A stretch of DNA of 62,415 bases. Source: an uncultured Ignavibacteriota bacterium (GTDB lineage Bacteria > Bacteroidota > Ignavibacteria > UBA10030 > UBA8401). Of this stretch, positions 17,614-26,406 are shown piece by piece (the stretch's first letter is position 1; each line of letters begins with the position of its first letter). The position numbers and the translations under genes were made by a program. The stretch is from assembly GCA_903861125.1 (NCBI GenBank), contig CAIOTF010000043.1, positions 1 to 62,415 on the forward strand. The letters run 5' to 3'. A model generated the notes under the pieces. It worked only from the letters and a program-made list of their open reading frames with translations. It did no database searches and was not told the DNA's origin.

Positions 17614-18744
17614 CTAAAATGTAATGGTGTAATTTATATACACCGAAGCTAAATTCTTTGTGGGCATGATTCTGATGTTTTGGTTCTCCGAGAGTTCAAT
17701 GATGCTGTCATCGAGTGAATGGGAGGTGATGACGTCAAAACCATTCAGCGCCCACACAAGTGCGGGAATGACCATTGCTACGTTCAGCGCAGGGATTGTT
17801 TTTTTTAAATCGTCATGTGCAGTTCTGGATGCCGCACGTGTTATGGCGGCCTGCTCCTCGTCAGTTGCTGCTGTATAATTATTTTGCGCTATATTGAATA
17901 CGTTTAATTTTTCATCGTAACGGCTGGCGGCTTTCACATAATTAAATACACCGTATACCGCACCGCCAAGAAATGCCAATCCTGTTATAGTGCTTCCGTC
18001 TGTGAACTGATTTAACCCGGGGAGAATTAATCCATACGACATTTTCAAATACGAAAAGTAACGCATTTCAGCGTAGAATCTTTTTGTGCCAACGCTATTG
18101 ATCGCAAATCCTTTTTCTTTCCTGCTTCCGGAAACAGGATCAAATATCGCAACAGTGTGTCCACCTATCTTCGCATCAATCGAATCAACGGAACCGGTCC
18201 CGATTTGTTTTCCGTCTAAATAAATTTCTCCTTTTTCAATGTTCGACGTTAGCATGAAATACGTTGAAAATGGCTGTAAGACGGGTGAAATATGCAGGTT
18301 CTGGTTTTCTATGATCGTCAGATCGATTTTGTAAGGATAATATTGTTGTTTTGTGAGTGTGATGGAAACCGGTCTTGCCGTTAGTGTATCGATCAGCAGC
18401 GGCGTCTTTCCATAGAACTCACCATTAATGAATGCCGTTGCACCTTCGGGTATTGAATTGATTAGTATCGATGCTCCCCGTTCAAAAACAACAAAGATTG
18501 TATCAGGTGCAGTACTGAACTGTATCTGCTGTGTTTGGGGAATGCATCCTTGTTTAAGAAATTTCATTTGTGCCGGCTTCTCCGGTGAAAAATCAGAGAT
18601 TGTTATAGAGCAGGGAGAGATACCGCGAAAGGTACCGTTGTAATACACCCTGCAACTCTCCGGTTGCGAAACAACAGCAAATGTTTTTTCTTGAGCGTAC
18701 GCCAATGATGTAAGAATCAGGAAGATGCTGAGGAGAGATTTCAT
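17614..18744 (-). CDS. PEGA-domain protein with DUF5683-like membrane segment
   Basis: 376 residues from ATG at 18742-18744 (a longer frame to 18798 overlaps the hydrolase gene end). Signal peptide MKSLLSIFLILTSLAYAQ. Three PEGA-like repeats follow: VSQPESCRVYYNGTFRGISPC, NSIPEGATAFINGEFYGKTPL and a diverged one, SNIEKGEIYLDGKQIGTG. Residues about 230-265 hold LKMSYGLILPGLNQFTDGSTITGLAFLGG, like the hydrophobic DUF5683 module (a small membrane segment common in Bacteroidota envelope proteins). PEGA domains are short beta-folds linked to surface-layer or envelope roles. Probable operon with the WD40-like lipoprotein. Confidence 0.78.
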   Translation of the reverse strand: MKSLLSIFLILTSLAYAQEKTFAVVSQPESCRVYYNGTFRGISPCSITISDFSPEKPAQMKFLKQGCIPQTQQIQFSTAPDTIFVVFERGASILINSIPEGATAFINGEFYGKTPLLIDTLTARPVSITLTKQQYYPYKIDLTIIENQNLHISPVLQPFSTYFMLTSNIEKGEIYLDGKQIGTGSVDSIDAKIGGHTVAIFDPVSGSRKEKGFAINSVGTKRFYAEMRYFSYLKMSYGLILPGLNQFTDGSTITGLAFLGGAVYGVFNYVKAASRYDEKLNVFNIAQNNYTAATDEEQAAITRAASRTAHDDLKKTIPALNVAMVIPALVWALNGFDVITSHSLDDSIIELSENQNIRIMPTKNLASVYINYTITF

Positions 18745-18775
18745 TATAGAAAAAATATTTTCGACACCACGGTCA

Positions 18776-19696
18776 TCATGAGAGAATATATTTCTCAAAA
18801 AATTTCACGATCCTGACTTCATACTCTTTTTTTCCAATCTCATGCACATTGTTATGGTTAGCCGAGGCAACAAACCACAATTCTTTCGGCTCGTTGGCCG
18901 AAATAAAGAGCTCCTGCGTGTACTGATATTTTATGAATTTGTCTTCAATTCCGTGGATGAAAAATACTGGCGCGTGAATCCGTGAAACAGCTGCAAGAGG
19001 AGAAATTTCTCTGTGTTTGAAATTCGCAATAATCTCGCTTCGCTTCATGGCGATGTTGCGCAAAAAATGCCACGGAAGCCTCATCAGCCGTTTTTGATAA
19101 TCGACCGTGATCTGGCGCAGCGTTGCAAATGATGCTTCGGCCACCACGGCTTTAATCCGCGGTTCTATGCTTGCCGCCTGCAGTGCGATCGCGGCTCCCA
19201 TCGACGTCCCGAAGACGCCAATGTTTCCTACTACAATATTTTTTTCAATCCCAATCTTCAGGATCTGATCGATCGCTTTCTGAACGTCGAATTTTTCATG
19301 GTACCCGTATGTGCAGTACCGCCCTCCGCTTTCTCCGTGAGCGCGCGAATCGTAGATCAGTACGTTGAAATGATTGTCGTGAAAAACCTTTGCAAGAAGC
19401 AGGCCGCTCATTTTATTGTCTGCAACGCCGTGCAGATATATGATTGTTCCTTTCGGCGCGGCAGCGGGGATGAACCAAGCGCTTAACTGCGACTCCCCGT
19501 CGCCGGCCGTAAACCGCAGATCTTCGAACGGAAGTCCGAGCTGAGATGGCGAGATTGGCAATCCTCTGCTGAGATAGAAATGTTCGCCGCGCCGTCTCGG
19601 ATTCAACAGCATTATCGGACCCACAACGAAGACCAGCGCCGAACAGGTCAGGAAGAAGGTGAGTATGGCAAAGATGACAATGAGAAGTATGCTCAT
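18776..19696 (-). CDS. Alpha/beta hydrolase, membrane-anchored
   Basis: 306 residues. N-terminal hydrophobic helix (about 3-32), then an alpha/beta hydrolase domain. Seen are the oxyanion region YLHGVADNK, the RAHGESGG loop, the nucleophile elbow GTSMGA (Ser near residue 167), an acidic residue in HGIEDKF (about 247) and a late His in ANHNNVHE (about 280), so the catalytic triad is complete. The substrate is unknown; the nearest known groups are BAAT/YqkD-type hydrolases. The gene ends 31 bases before the PEGA gene. Confidence 0.85.
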   Translation of the reverse strand: MSILLIVIFAILTFFLTCSALVFVVGPIMLLNPRRRGEHFYLSRGLPISPSQLGLPFEDLRFTAGDGESQLSAWFIPAAAPKGTIIYLHGVADNKMSGLLLAKVFHDNHFNVLIYDSRAHGESGGRYCTYGYHEKFDVQKAIDQILKIGIEKNIVVGNIGVFGTSMGAAIALQAASIEPRIKAVVAEASFATLRQITVDYQKRLMRLPWHFLRNIAMKRSEIIANFKHREISPLAAVSRIHAPVFFIHGIEDKFIKYQYTQELFISANEPKELWFVASANHNNVHEIGKKEYEVRIVKFFEKYILS

Positions 19697-19735
19697 AATC
19701 AGAACAGTGCAATGCGATTGATGGAAAAATGAATT

Positions 19736-20875
19736 CTATACTAAAAGTTTCTGTATTGCTGCACAAGCAATTTCTATATCTTCCGCACTATTGTAAAAAT
19801 GGGGCGAGATCCTGATCTGTCCCTCGCGCAAAGAAACGATGATATTTTGATTGTTTAACGATTCAAACATCTTTTCGCTGTTCGGAATTTTCAGCGTGAC
19901 AATTCCTGTTCTTTTGTTCTGCTCCCGCGGCGTACTCAATGCAATATTATTCCTGTCGGCAAAATCAATGACGATATCGGTCAGCGCGAGAAGATGGGAA
20001 TGAACATTTTCTATTCCAATCTCGTTCAGAAGCGCGGCAGATTCACCAACGGCAGCTATACCTGCGTTGTTCTGTGCCCCATTCTCATATCGTCGAGCCG
20101 ACTCATCGAAGTCCAACCGGTATTCAAAGAAACGTGTAAAATGATCCCTATTGCTTGTCCATCCCGCGTGTTGCTGATGAATCCTTGACTGCATCTCTTC
20201 GGTAAGATAGAGAAATCCGAGACCCATCATCGATAACATCCATTTATGAGTTCCGCATGAGAGAAAATCGATCTGCGATTCCATCACATCAATCGGTGTT
20301 GTGCCGACCCCCTGTATTGCGTCAACGCAGAAAATTATCTTCTTCCGCTTGCAGAGTGCGCCGATGTTCTTCAGATCGGCTTTGAATCCCGACAGGAATT
20401 GAACAAAGCTGATCGAAAGCATTCTTGTTCTGGGAGTGATTGCGGATTCTATATCTTCCGTGCGAATTTCTCCGTTCCGGCTTTTCACAAAATCGATCTC
20501 AACTCCGGATCGTTTCAGATTCATAAACGGAACAACGTTCGCGGGAAACTCAATATCATTCAGAAGAATTCTGTCGCCGCTCTTCCATTCAATTCCGTTG
20601 GCAAGAATGTTCAATCCCTCAGTGGTGTTATTCACGAATCCTATTCTTTTCGGGTCCGCATTGATAATTGCTCCGAGTTGAGATTTTGCATTGCTGCTGA
20701 TCTCAACGATCTGCGGAAAATCATCGATCGAGCCGGCGGAACGGTTCATCAGATACCGTTCAACAGCGTTTTTTGTTCTGCTGTTCAGCGGACTGATAGC
20801 CGCATGGTTAAGCCAGAGCTTTCCTGTTTGTATGTGTGGAAACAGTGCGCGGTATGGTTCCAGTGGGTTAATCAT
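19736..20875 (-). CDS. Class V aminotransferase-fold enzyme (NifS/CsdA-like)
   Basis: 379 residues from ATG at 20873-20875. PLP-dependent fold type I: WLNHAAISPLN near the N-terminus, GFVNNTTEGLNILANGI, FCVDAIQGVGTTPID, and the PLP-binding Lys in SCGTHKWMLS (about residue 222). It lacks the conserved active-site Cys loop of true cysteine desulfurases (no Cys in the stretch around residues 315-335), so isopenicillin-epimerase-like or selenocysteine-lyase-like aminotransferase families fit better than iron-sulfur assembly. Exact reaction unknown. Divergent from the glycosyltransferase gene. Confidence 0.82.
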   Translation of the reverse strand: MINPLEPYRALFPHIQTGKLWLNHAAISPLNSRTKNAVERYLMNRSAGSIDDFPQIVEISSNAKSQLGAIINADPKRIGFVNNTTEGLNILANGIEWKSGDRILLNDIEFPANVVPFMNLKRSGVEIDFVKSRNGEIRTEDIESAITPRTRMLSISFVQFLSGFKADLKNIGALCKRKKIIFCVDAIQGVGTTPIDVMESQIDFLSCGTHKWMLSMMGLGFLYLTEEMQSRIHQQHAGWTSNRDHFTRFFEYRLDFDESARRYENGAQNNAGIAAVGESAALLNEIGIENVHSHLLALTDIVIDFADRNNIALSTPREQNKRTGIVTLKIPNSEKMFESLNNQNIIVSLREGQIRISPHFYNSAEDIEIACAAIQKLLV

Positions 20876-20960
20876 TGTATTCAATATAAACAGCAGTGAA
20901 AAGTGAAGCAAGATGTATAGTTGAATTTGATAATTCTGTTTTTGTCATCGCATCAAGTTT

Positions 20961-20970
20961 TGTATATTGG
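20961..20970 (+). promoter_or_regulatory. Candidate -7 promoter element TGTATATTGG
   Basis: TGTATATTGG is preceded about 18 bases upstream by TTTTTG (20938-20943), close to the Bacteroidota -33/-7 layout. It ends only three bases before the start codon of the glycosyltransferase gene at 20974, so if real it would give a leaderless or nearly leaderless message. Inferred from pattern only. Confidence 0.35.
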
Positions 20971-20973
20971 TGC

Positions 20974-22077
20974 ATGAAAGTTGCTTTGGTCCATGATTGG
21001 CTTACCGGAATGCGCGGCGGGGAAAAATGCCTCGAAGTGCTGTGTGAACTTTTTCCTGATGCACCGATCTATACTTTGCTTCACAATAAAGGATCGATGT
21101 CGCCGGTGATCGAATCAAAACGGATCGTGACGTCGTTTATCGACCGTCTTCCCGCAAAGAAAAAGCAATACAGAAAATATCTGCCCCTCTTTCCTTTTGC
21201 CGTTGCGCAGTTCGATCTTTCGGAATATGACCTTGTCATCTCTACAAGCCACGCCGTGGTTAAAAATGTGAAGGTAAGAAACGGCGCGGTGCATATTTGC
21301 TACTGTTTTACTCCGATGCGGTATGTTTGGGATATGTATGAACAGTATTTCGGCAAAGGAAAAGCGGGAGTAATGACGCGTGCGGCAATGAAGATCATCG
21401 CTCCTATGCTGCGTTGGTGGGATGTTAAAACATCATCTCATGTCACATATTTTGTTGCCATATCGGAAGAGGTTCGGAAAAGGATCCGCCGTCATTATTC
21501 GCGTGAGGCAGAGATGATCTATCCTCCGGTCGATACGGAACAGTTTCAGCTTTCCGAAACGGACGAGGATTTCTATTTAATCGTAAGCGCACTTGTTCCG
21601 TATAAACGCGTTGATCTTGCTGTTGAAGCTTTCAATGCAAACGGTAAAAAACTGATTATTGCGGGGACCGGACCGGAGAGTGAAAAACTGAAAGTGATGG
21701 CAAAACCGAATATTGAGTTTCTGGGCTGGCAAAGTGATGACGAGCTTGCGCAGCTCTATGGGCGGTGCAGGGCGCTGATCTTTCCCGGAGTAGAAGATTT
21801 CGGAATAGTCCCGTTAGAGGCGCAGGCAAGCGGAAAACCGGTGATCGCATTTGGTCAAGGCGGTGCATTGGAAACGATTGTTGAAGGTAAAACCGGACTC
21901 TTTTTTCGCCGGCAAACGGCAGAGTCGCTGCAAGAAATGATACAACAGAGTTCATTAATCAAATTTAATCCCCCCGAAATCCGCCGGCACGCCCTGCAGT
22001 TTTCCCGCAGTAATTTTCAACATAAAATAAAGCAATCTATTGACGATAAAGTACGGCAACATCTTAATAGGCAATAA
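20974..22077 (+). CDS. Family 4 glycosyltransferase (GT-B fold)
   Basis: 367 residues from ATG at 20974. N-terminal MKVALVHDWLTGMRGGEKCLE is characteristic of WbaZ/WcaC-like GT4 enzymes. The C-terminal GT4 domain has LIVSALVPYKRVDLAVEAF, IAGTGPESEKL, the EX7E region FPGVEDFGIVPLEAQASGKPVIAFGQGGALE, all intact. It is cytoplasmic, transferring a sugar (often mannose, with retention) from a nucleotide-sugar donor during polysaccharide or O-antigen-like assembly. An upstream in-frame ATG at 20896 is not supported by any family homology. Alone, no other polysaccharide genes nearby. Confidence 0.9.
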   Translation: MKVALVHDWLTGMRGGEKCLEVLCELFPDAPIYTLLHNKGSMSPVIESKRIVTSFIDRLPAKKKQYRKYLPLFPFAVAQFDLSEYDLVISTSHAVVKNVKVRNGAVHICYCFTPMRYVWDMYEQYFGKGKAGVMTRAAMKIIAPMLRWWDVKTSSHVTYFVAISEEVRKRIRRHYSREAEMIYPPVDTEQFQLSETDEDFYLIVSALVPYKRVDLAVEAFNANGKKLIIAGTGPESEKLKVMAKPNIEFLGWQSDDELAQLYGRCRALIFPGVEDFGIVPLEAQASGKPVIAFGQGGALETIVEGKTGLFFRRQTAESLQEMIQQSSLIKFNPPEIRRHALQFSRSNFQHKIKQSIDDKVRQHLNRQ

Positions 22078-22106
22078 CTTGCCGTTGCCGTTCGCATTAA
22101 AAGCCG

Positions 22107-22137
22107 TTGCATTTCGCATACTTTTTTTTTACATTTG
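22107..22137 (+). promoter_or_regulatory. Candidate Bacteroidota-type promoter
   Basis: TACATTTG at 22130-22137 fits the -7 consensus TAnnTTTG exactly, and a TTG at 22107-22109 lies about 20 bases before it at the -33 position. It precedes the M23 peptidase gene by 43 bases and may drive peptidase, bactofilin and the ATP synthase genes. Confidence 0.5.
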
Positions 22138-22180
22138 TAGTCCAATTTAGTATCAAGTCACATGCTTTGTGGGAGTGCGA

Positions 22181-23077
22181 ATGCCATCTGAGCGAGAACA
22201 TCACACAACGAAAGAACGTGCGTTTGAAATTGTGGTGATTCCGCAGGGAGATACCGGTTCGACAAAATCCTTCAAAGCCTCTGTATTGACGATAGCACTC
22301 ATGTGTATAGGTATTATTGTTGCGATTGCTTCGCTGACGGTAGCGGCGATCGTCTATACACCTGCGGGTTTGCTCCTTCCGATATCGGAAGAACAGTTGC
22401 AGCGGCGTTATGGTTCTGAACTGTTCGAAGTGCAAAAGCGAATGAATAGAATTTCAGGGGAAGTTTTAGTCCTCCGTGAATACAATAACAAATTGCGCAA
22501 TGCGCTGGGCCAGAAAGAAATGCCGGAGGATAGTACGCTCAGTAGTACCGGCACCGTTACTTCGTTATCAACAGAGAATGATCAGGTGGTAACAAAGGTG
22601 CAGGAGAGCAGCCGGAACATTCCGGTGGAATCGCCCTCGAATGAAACGGTCACATATCGCACAGCGTTGAATGTGAAACAGGCGTCATCATTCCGTGCGG
22701 AATTTCCGATCATAGCTCCGGCTACCGGATATATTTCCCGGGGATTTGAGCCTGACAAAGGACATGTTGGTATTGATTACGCGGGGAAGATAGGATCGTT
22801 GGTTATTGCATCTGCCGACGGTTATGTCGTGTTTGCAGGATACACGACCGAAGAGGGAAATACGGTTATGATCTCACATGGCGGCGGATTTTTAACGGTG
22901 TATAAACACAATCAAAGTGTTTTGAAAACGGTGGGGGAATTTGTGAAACGGGGTGAACCGATCGCGCTGCTGGGAAATTCGGGAAGTACAAGTTTTGGCC
23001 CGCATGTGCATTTTGAAGTGTGGAGTAATGGAAAAGCACAAAATCCTAACGACTATCTGATTGCGAGTGTATTGTAA
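22181..23077 (+). CDS. Membrane-anchored M23 family metallopeptidase
   Basis: 298 residues from ATG at 22181, with GGGAG at good distance; a GTG four codons earlier is less likely. One transmembrane helix (about 38-62) follows a short cytoplasmic tail, then a coiled-coil stretch (about 70-105), and a LytM/M23 domain (about 175-298). Zinc ligands and active-site motifs are present: HVGIDYAG (HxxxD) and HVHFEVW (HxH). Such enzymes cut peptidoglycan cross-links. The stop overlaps the bactofilin start (TAATG), an arrangement seen repeatedly for M23 peptidase and bactofilin, which together shape the cell wall. Confidence 0.9.
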   Translation: MPSEREHHTTKERAFEIVVIPQGDTGSTKSFKASVLTIALMCIGIIVAIASLTVAAIVYTPAGLLLPISEEQLQRRYGSELFEVQKRMNRISGEVLVLREYNNKLRNALGQKEMPEDSTLSSTGTVTSLSTENDQVVTKVQESSRNIPVESPSNETVTYRTALNVKQASSFRAEFPIIAPATGYISRGFEPDKGHVGIDYAGKIGSLVIASADGYVVFAGYTTEEGNTVMISHGGGFLTVYKHNQSVLKTVGEFVKRGEPIALLGNSGSTSFGPHVHFEVWSNGKAQNPNDYLIASVL

Positions 23078-23436
23078 TGGCAGACAATAATGCAATAAAA
23101 AACCTGAACCTTATCGGTGCAGGAACAACCGTTGAAGGAAAGATCCGGACACAAGGCAGCATTCGCATTGACGGACGATTAACCGGTGAAGTTCATGCGG
23201 CGGAAAACCTTGCCGTGGGAGTGACGGGAGAAGTTGAAGCAACGGTGAACGGCAGAAATGTTACGATTGGCGGAAAAGTGAAGGGCAATATCACGTCGGT
23301 AGAGAAACTTGTGCTCGAAGGAAAATCAGTGGTGCGCGGTGACGTCAAAGCGGCGAAACTTGTGATCGATGAAGGTGCTGTGTTCGACGGAAAAGTGACA
23401 ATGACGGAGATTCGGCCGGCCGGACAGAATTACTAA
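23077..23436 (+). CDS. Bactofilin
   Basis: 119 residues made mostly of short right-handed beta-helix rungs with a GxVxG-like rhythm: IGAGTTVEGKIRTQGSIRID, GEVEATVNGRNVTIGGKVKGN, GKSVVRGDVKAAKLVIDEGA. The length and NLIGAGTTVEGKI opening match bactofilins (PF04519), cytoskeletal proteins that polymerise without nucleotides at the membrane and place cell-wall enzymes. The start overlaps the M23 peptidase stop, so the two are translationally coupled. Confidence 0.93.
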   Translation: MADNNAIKNLNLIGAGTTVEGKIRTQGSIRIDGRLTGEVHAAENLAVGVTGEVEATVNGRNVTIGGKVKGNITSVEKLVLEGKSVVRGDVKAAKLVIDEGAVFDGKVTMTEIRPAGQNY

Positions 23437-23455
23437 AGCGGAGGATATCTCTTCG

Positions 23456-23710
23456 ATGAAGGATGAAGAGAAAAAATTCGGTGAGTTGATGCAGAGTGCG
23501 GCGCCATATATGACGCTCGGACTGCAGATCGCCGTAGCAGTTGTCCTGTTCCTCTTTATTGGAAAGTTTGCGGACGACCGTTATGGAACGAAGCCTTGGT
23601 TGATGGTGGCCGGGATCGTGATCGGTTTTGCGGGCGGTATGATTCACTTCTTCCGGGAGGTGATTGAACTAAGTAATAAAGAGGAACATGAGCGCCGTAA
23701 CAAAGTTTGA
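23456..23710 (+). CDS. atpZ: AtpZ/AtpI-like small membrane protein of the ATP synthase operon
   Basis: 84 residues: charged N-terminus, two transmembrane helices (about 20-40 and 47-68) with ADDRYGTKPW between them, and a charged tail. This is the typical AtpZ (PF09527) pattern. AtpZ and AtpI are thought to help assemble the c-ring or supply Mg2+. The start has GGAGGATAT upstream. It follows bactofilin by 19 bases and overlaps the next gene by 23 bases. Confidence 0.8.
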   Translation: MKDEEKKFGELMQSAAPYMTLGLQIAVAVVLFLFIGKFADDRYGTKPWLMVAGIVIGFAGGMIHFFREVIELSNKEEHERRNKV

Positions 23711-24080
23711 TCCGACATTTTTGAAGCAGATTTTTTTGGTGATTATTGTTACCGCCGGACTTGGTTCCTATCCGCTGTTGAAATTTGCAACGGAGCAAGT
23801 GTTTGAGGGTATTGTTGCCGGTGTTGTGTTAAGCGTAGTGAATGTTCTTTTGGGATATTTAGTTATTCAGTTTTCGTTGAATAGATCATACGCGGCATTT
23901 ATTCAAATTGTGCTGGGGGGAATTGCGGTGAGGTTGTTCGTGATGGTAGGATTGTTATTGATCTGCGTCGGCCTTTTGAAGTTTCATCCGGTCTCGCTTG
24001 TTGGTTCGTTGTTCGTGATGTATACGGTCTTTTTGACGATTGAAGTGTTATACATCCATAAAAAAATTCAGAATTCATAA
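23688..24080 (+). CDS. ATP synthase I-like membrane protein
   Basis: 130 residues with four hydrophobic helices (about 12-32, 37-60, 70-92, 98-122). Its position directly between atpZ and atpB, four helices and length match the loosely conserved AtpI/AtpR family (uncI-type) that accompanies many ATP synthase operons. Sequence similarity to the family is weak by eye, so the name rests mostly on context. It overlaps atpZ by 23 bases, implying translational coupling. Confidence 0.65.
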   Translation: MSAVTKFDPTFLKQIFLVIIVTAGLGSYPLLKFATEQVFEGIVAGVVLSVVNVLLGYLVIQFSLNRSYAAFIQIVLGGIAVRLFVMVGLLLICVGLLKFHPVSLVGSLFVMYTVFLTIEVLYIHKKIQNS

Positions 24081-24101
24081 TTTAGAAACGACAGGTACAA
24101 C

Positions 24102-25013
24102 GTGTTTTCTTGGATCCTTTTTTCAGAAAAAAATGCACATGCCGCCGCCGATACGGTCCGCGCTGCAGCTGATACCGTTGCTCATGCGGCAGCGGCTCAT
24201 GGCGAGCACGGCGGTGAAGAAAATCTGTTCACGCAATTGCTGCATCACACCCGCGATGCCTCAACGATTGAAGTGCCGTGGGGACATATCGAACTGCCTG
24301 CTTTTCATCTGTTCGGTTTCGATTTATCTATTACCAAGCACGTGGTTTTTCTTTGGCTTGCAGCTTCAATTTTAATCGTTGTGCTTTCGCTGGTTGCACG
24401 GAAAAATCTGAAGAACAGAGTCCCGAAAGGATTCGGAAATCTTGTGGAAGTTTTTGTGGTGTTTGTCCGCGACGAGATTGTCGTGCCGAACATGGGAAAA
24501 GCCGGATTGAAATATCTTCCGTACCTGTTAACGAACTTTTTCTTTATTCTGGTTATGAATCTTCTCGGACTGATACCGTGGGGAGCTTCGGCAACCGGAA
24601 ATGTAAACGTCACGGCAGGACTCGCTGTGATCGCTTTTTTAATGATCCAGATTTCGGCGATCCGCGCACAGGGCATCGGACACTATCTTGCACATTTGAC
24701 CGGTGGCGTGCATTGGTCCTTATGGCCCATCATGATACCGATTGAAGTGTTAGGGCTCTTCACTAAACCGTTTGCACTCTGTATTCGTCTTTTTGCGAAC
24801 ATGACGGGCGGACATATTGTTATTCTTGCGCTCATCGGACTGATTTTTGTTTTCAAATCGCTTGCCGTTGCACCGGTGTCGGTTGCATTCGCACTCGGTA
24901 TATACATGCTGGAATTATTTGTTGCATTCCTGCAAGCATACATTTTTACGATGCTGACCTCCCTTTTTATGGGACTCGGGATGCAGACAGAATCGCATGG
25001 ACATGAACATTAA
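24102..25013 (+). CDS. atpB: F0F1 ATP synthase subunit a
   Basis: 303 residues from a GTG at 24102. An Ala/His-rich N-terminal stretch (about 12-40, HAAADTVRAAADTVAHAA) is followed by five to six membrane helices. The essential channel Arg lies in ALCIRLFANMTGGHIV (about residue 227), and PFALCIRLFANM and the last helix motif (LELFVAFLQAYIFTMLT) are standard. Subunit a forms the proton half-channels against the c-ring. The His/Ala-rich N-terminus is longer than in E. coli but such extensions occur in Bacteroidota. Confidence 0.95.
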   Translation: MFSWILFSEKNAHAAADTVRAAADTVAHAAAAHGEHGGEENLFTQLLHHTRDASTIEVPWGHIELPAFHLFGFDLSITKHVVFLWLAASILIVVLSLVARKNLKNRVPKGFGNLVEVFVVFVRDEIVVPNMGKAGLKYLPYLLTNFFFILVMNLLGLIPWGASATGNVNVTAGLAVIAFLMIQISAIRAQGIGHYLAHLTGGVHWSLWPIMIPIEVLGLFTKPFALCIRLFANMTGGHIVILALIGLIFVFKSLAVAPVSVAFALGIYMLELFVAFLQAYIFTMLTSLFMGLGMQTESHGHEH

Positions 25014-25067
25014 TAAATTAACTACATACATCATACATCTACATACCATCTAACAGGAGATACAACA

Positions 25068-25295
25068 ATGGAATCAATCGGTCTTGGATACTTAGCAGCA
25101 GGAATCGGCGCTGGCGTTTCAATCATTGGCGCAGGTCTCGGTATCGGTAAGCTTGCAGCAGCGGCAATGGAAGCAAGCGGACGTCAGCCTGAAGCAGCAG
25201 GTCAGGTTCGTACATCAATGCTGATCGCAGCGGCGCTTATTGAAGGTGCTACATTTTTTGCGCTTGCTATTTGCATCATACTTGCAACAAAGTAA
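25068..25295 (+). CDS. atpE: F0F1 ATP synthase subunit c
   Basis: 75 residues, two helices joined by the polar loop ASGRQPEA. The ion-binding carboxylate is the Glu in AALIEGATFF (about residue 59). It is followed by Gly, and the first-helix position that is Gln in sodium-type rings (GIGQG) is Lys here (GIGKLA), so the ring should carry protons, not sodium. A strong AGGAG precedes the start, as expected for a subunit needed in 10 or more copies, and a GC-rich hairpin follows the stop. Confidence 0.96.
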   Translation: MESIGLGYLAAGIGAGVSIIGAGLGIGKLAAAAMEASGRQPEAAGQVRTSMLIAAALIEGATFFALAICIILATK

Positions 25296-25308
25296 TTTAT
25301 TTTACGCG

Positions 25309-25328
25309 GGACGGGGGTTGACCCGTCC
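25309..25328 (+). promoter_or_regulatory. Intercistronic hairpin after atpE
   Basis: GGACGGG pairs with CCCGTCC across a 6-base loop, 14 bases after the atpE stop and 30 before atpF. There is no T-run, so it is unlikely to be a full terminator. A hairpin here could protect the upstream message end and raise subunit c output relative to b. Confidence 0.6.
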
Positions 25329-25357
25329 TGCATTCATTCAGCGAACAAGAGAATCGT

Positions 25358-25843
25358 ATGTTAGAAATCAATCCCGGATTAATTATTTGGACCCTTATCA
25401 CCTTTGCGTTATTGGTGGTTGTCCTAGGAAAATTTGCATGGACGCCGATCCTTCAGGCGCTTCAATCGCGTGAACAGGAAATCGCCGATGCGTTGAAAAA
25501 AGCGGAAGAGGCGAAAAAAGATGCTGAACGCATGATGTTGGAGAATAAATCCGCTATGGAAAAAGCGAGCAGCGAAACAGCCCGTTTGATCGCCGAAGGG
25601 CGTGCAATGGCGGAACAGTTGAAAAACGATATCGTTGCGAAAGCGAACGAGAGTGCGAAGAAAATGCTGGACCAGGCGAAGGATGAGATCGGACGGGAAA
25701 AAGAATCCGCCATGGCGCAGCTGCGCTCCGAAGTTGCAGATCTTTCGATTATTGTTGCGGAGAAAATCCTCGACGAATCGCTCGACGGCGCCAAACAAAA
25801 AAAGATGGTTGACAAAGTGCTTCAACAATTACAGAAGAACTAA
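25358..25843 (+). CDS. atpF: F0F1 ATP synthase subunit b
   Basis: 161 residues. One membrane helix (about 7-27: LIIWTLITFALLVVVLGKFAWTPIL) then a long charged coiled coil with many Lys/Glu/Ala, ending KILDESLDGAKQKKMVDKVL, typical of the b peripheral stalk. The usual FAWTPI(L) junction is intact. The stop overlaps the atpH start (TAATG). Confidence 0.95.
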   Translation: MLEINPGLIIWTLITFALLVVVLGKFAWTPILQALQSREQEIADALKKAEEAKKDAERMMLENKSAMEKASSETARLIAEGRAMAEQLKNDIVAKANESAKKMLDQAKDEIGREKESAMAQLRSEVADLSIIVAEKILDESLDGAKQKKMVDKVLQQLQKN

Positions 25844-26394
25844 TGAGCAATATACGAGTAGCAACCCGGTATGCTTCCGCACTAATGAAGCTGACCAACG
25901 AACAGAAGAAATCGGATGCGGTCGCTGAAGATCTGATGACGGTGAAAAATGCGCTCCAGGCTTCGCGCGAGCTGCGGAATGTTTTTGCGAGTCCGGTCAT
26001 TCCCAAGGAGAAGAAAAAAGCGATCCTTCGCGATGTGTTTAAGAAGAAGGCGAGCGAGCTCGTTCTTGGATATCTTGAACACATTATTGACAAGGGACGC
26101 GAAAATGTTCTCGGTGAAATTCTTACTCAATACTTCATCCAGCGCGATGAACAATTGGGAATAGTGCGCGTCAGTGTAAAGACAAGTGTTGAGTTCTCTT
26201 CGAAGCAGGAGAAGGATCTGGAAAAACAACTGGAAGCAATGACGAAAAAGAAGATCGAAATTGCATTCAATCTTGATGCGTCCATTAAAGGGGGATTTAT
26301 TGCACGTGTCGGCGATACAGTGCTGGACGGAAGTGTGAAACGCCAATTGGAAATTTTGAAAATAAAATTAAAACAAGGTTCGTTTAATAATTAA
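25843..26394 (+). CDS. atpH: F0F1 ATP synthase subunit delta
   Basis: 183 residues. The N-terminal helical bundle starts VATRYASALMKL and has FASPVIPKEKKKAILRDVF; the C-terminal part ends with IKGGFIARVGDTVLDGSVKRQLEILK, the highly conserved delta signature. It links the peripheral stalk to the top of F1. Start overlaps atpF stop. Confidence 0.95.
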   Translation: MSNIRVATRYASALMKLTNEQKKSDAVAEDLMTVKNALQASRELRNVFASPVIPKEKKKAILRDVFKKKASELVLGYLEHIIDKGRENVLGEILTQYFIQRDEQLGIVRVSVKTSVEFSSKQEKDLEKQLEAMTKKKIEIAFNLDASIKGGFIARVGDTVLDGSVKRQLEILKIKLKQGSFNN

Positions 26395-26406
26395 TAAGGA
26401 ACAACA

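Noticed and set aside
20974-22077. Capsule or O-antigen gene cluster around the glycosyltransferase
   Set aside because: No other polysaccharide synthesis or export gene is present on either side.
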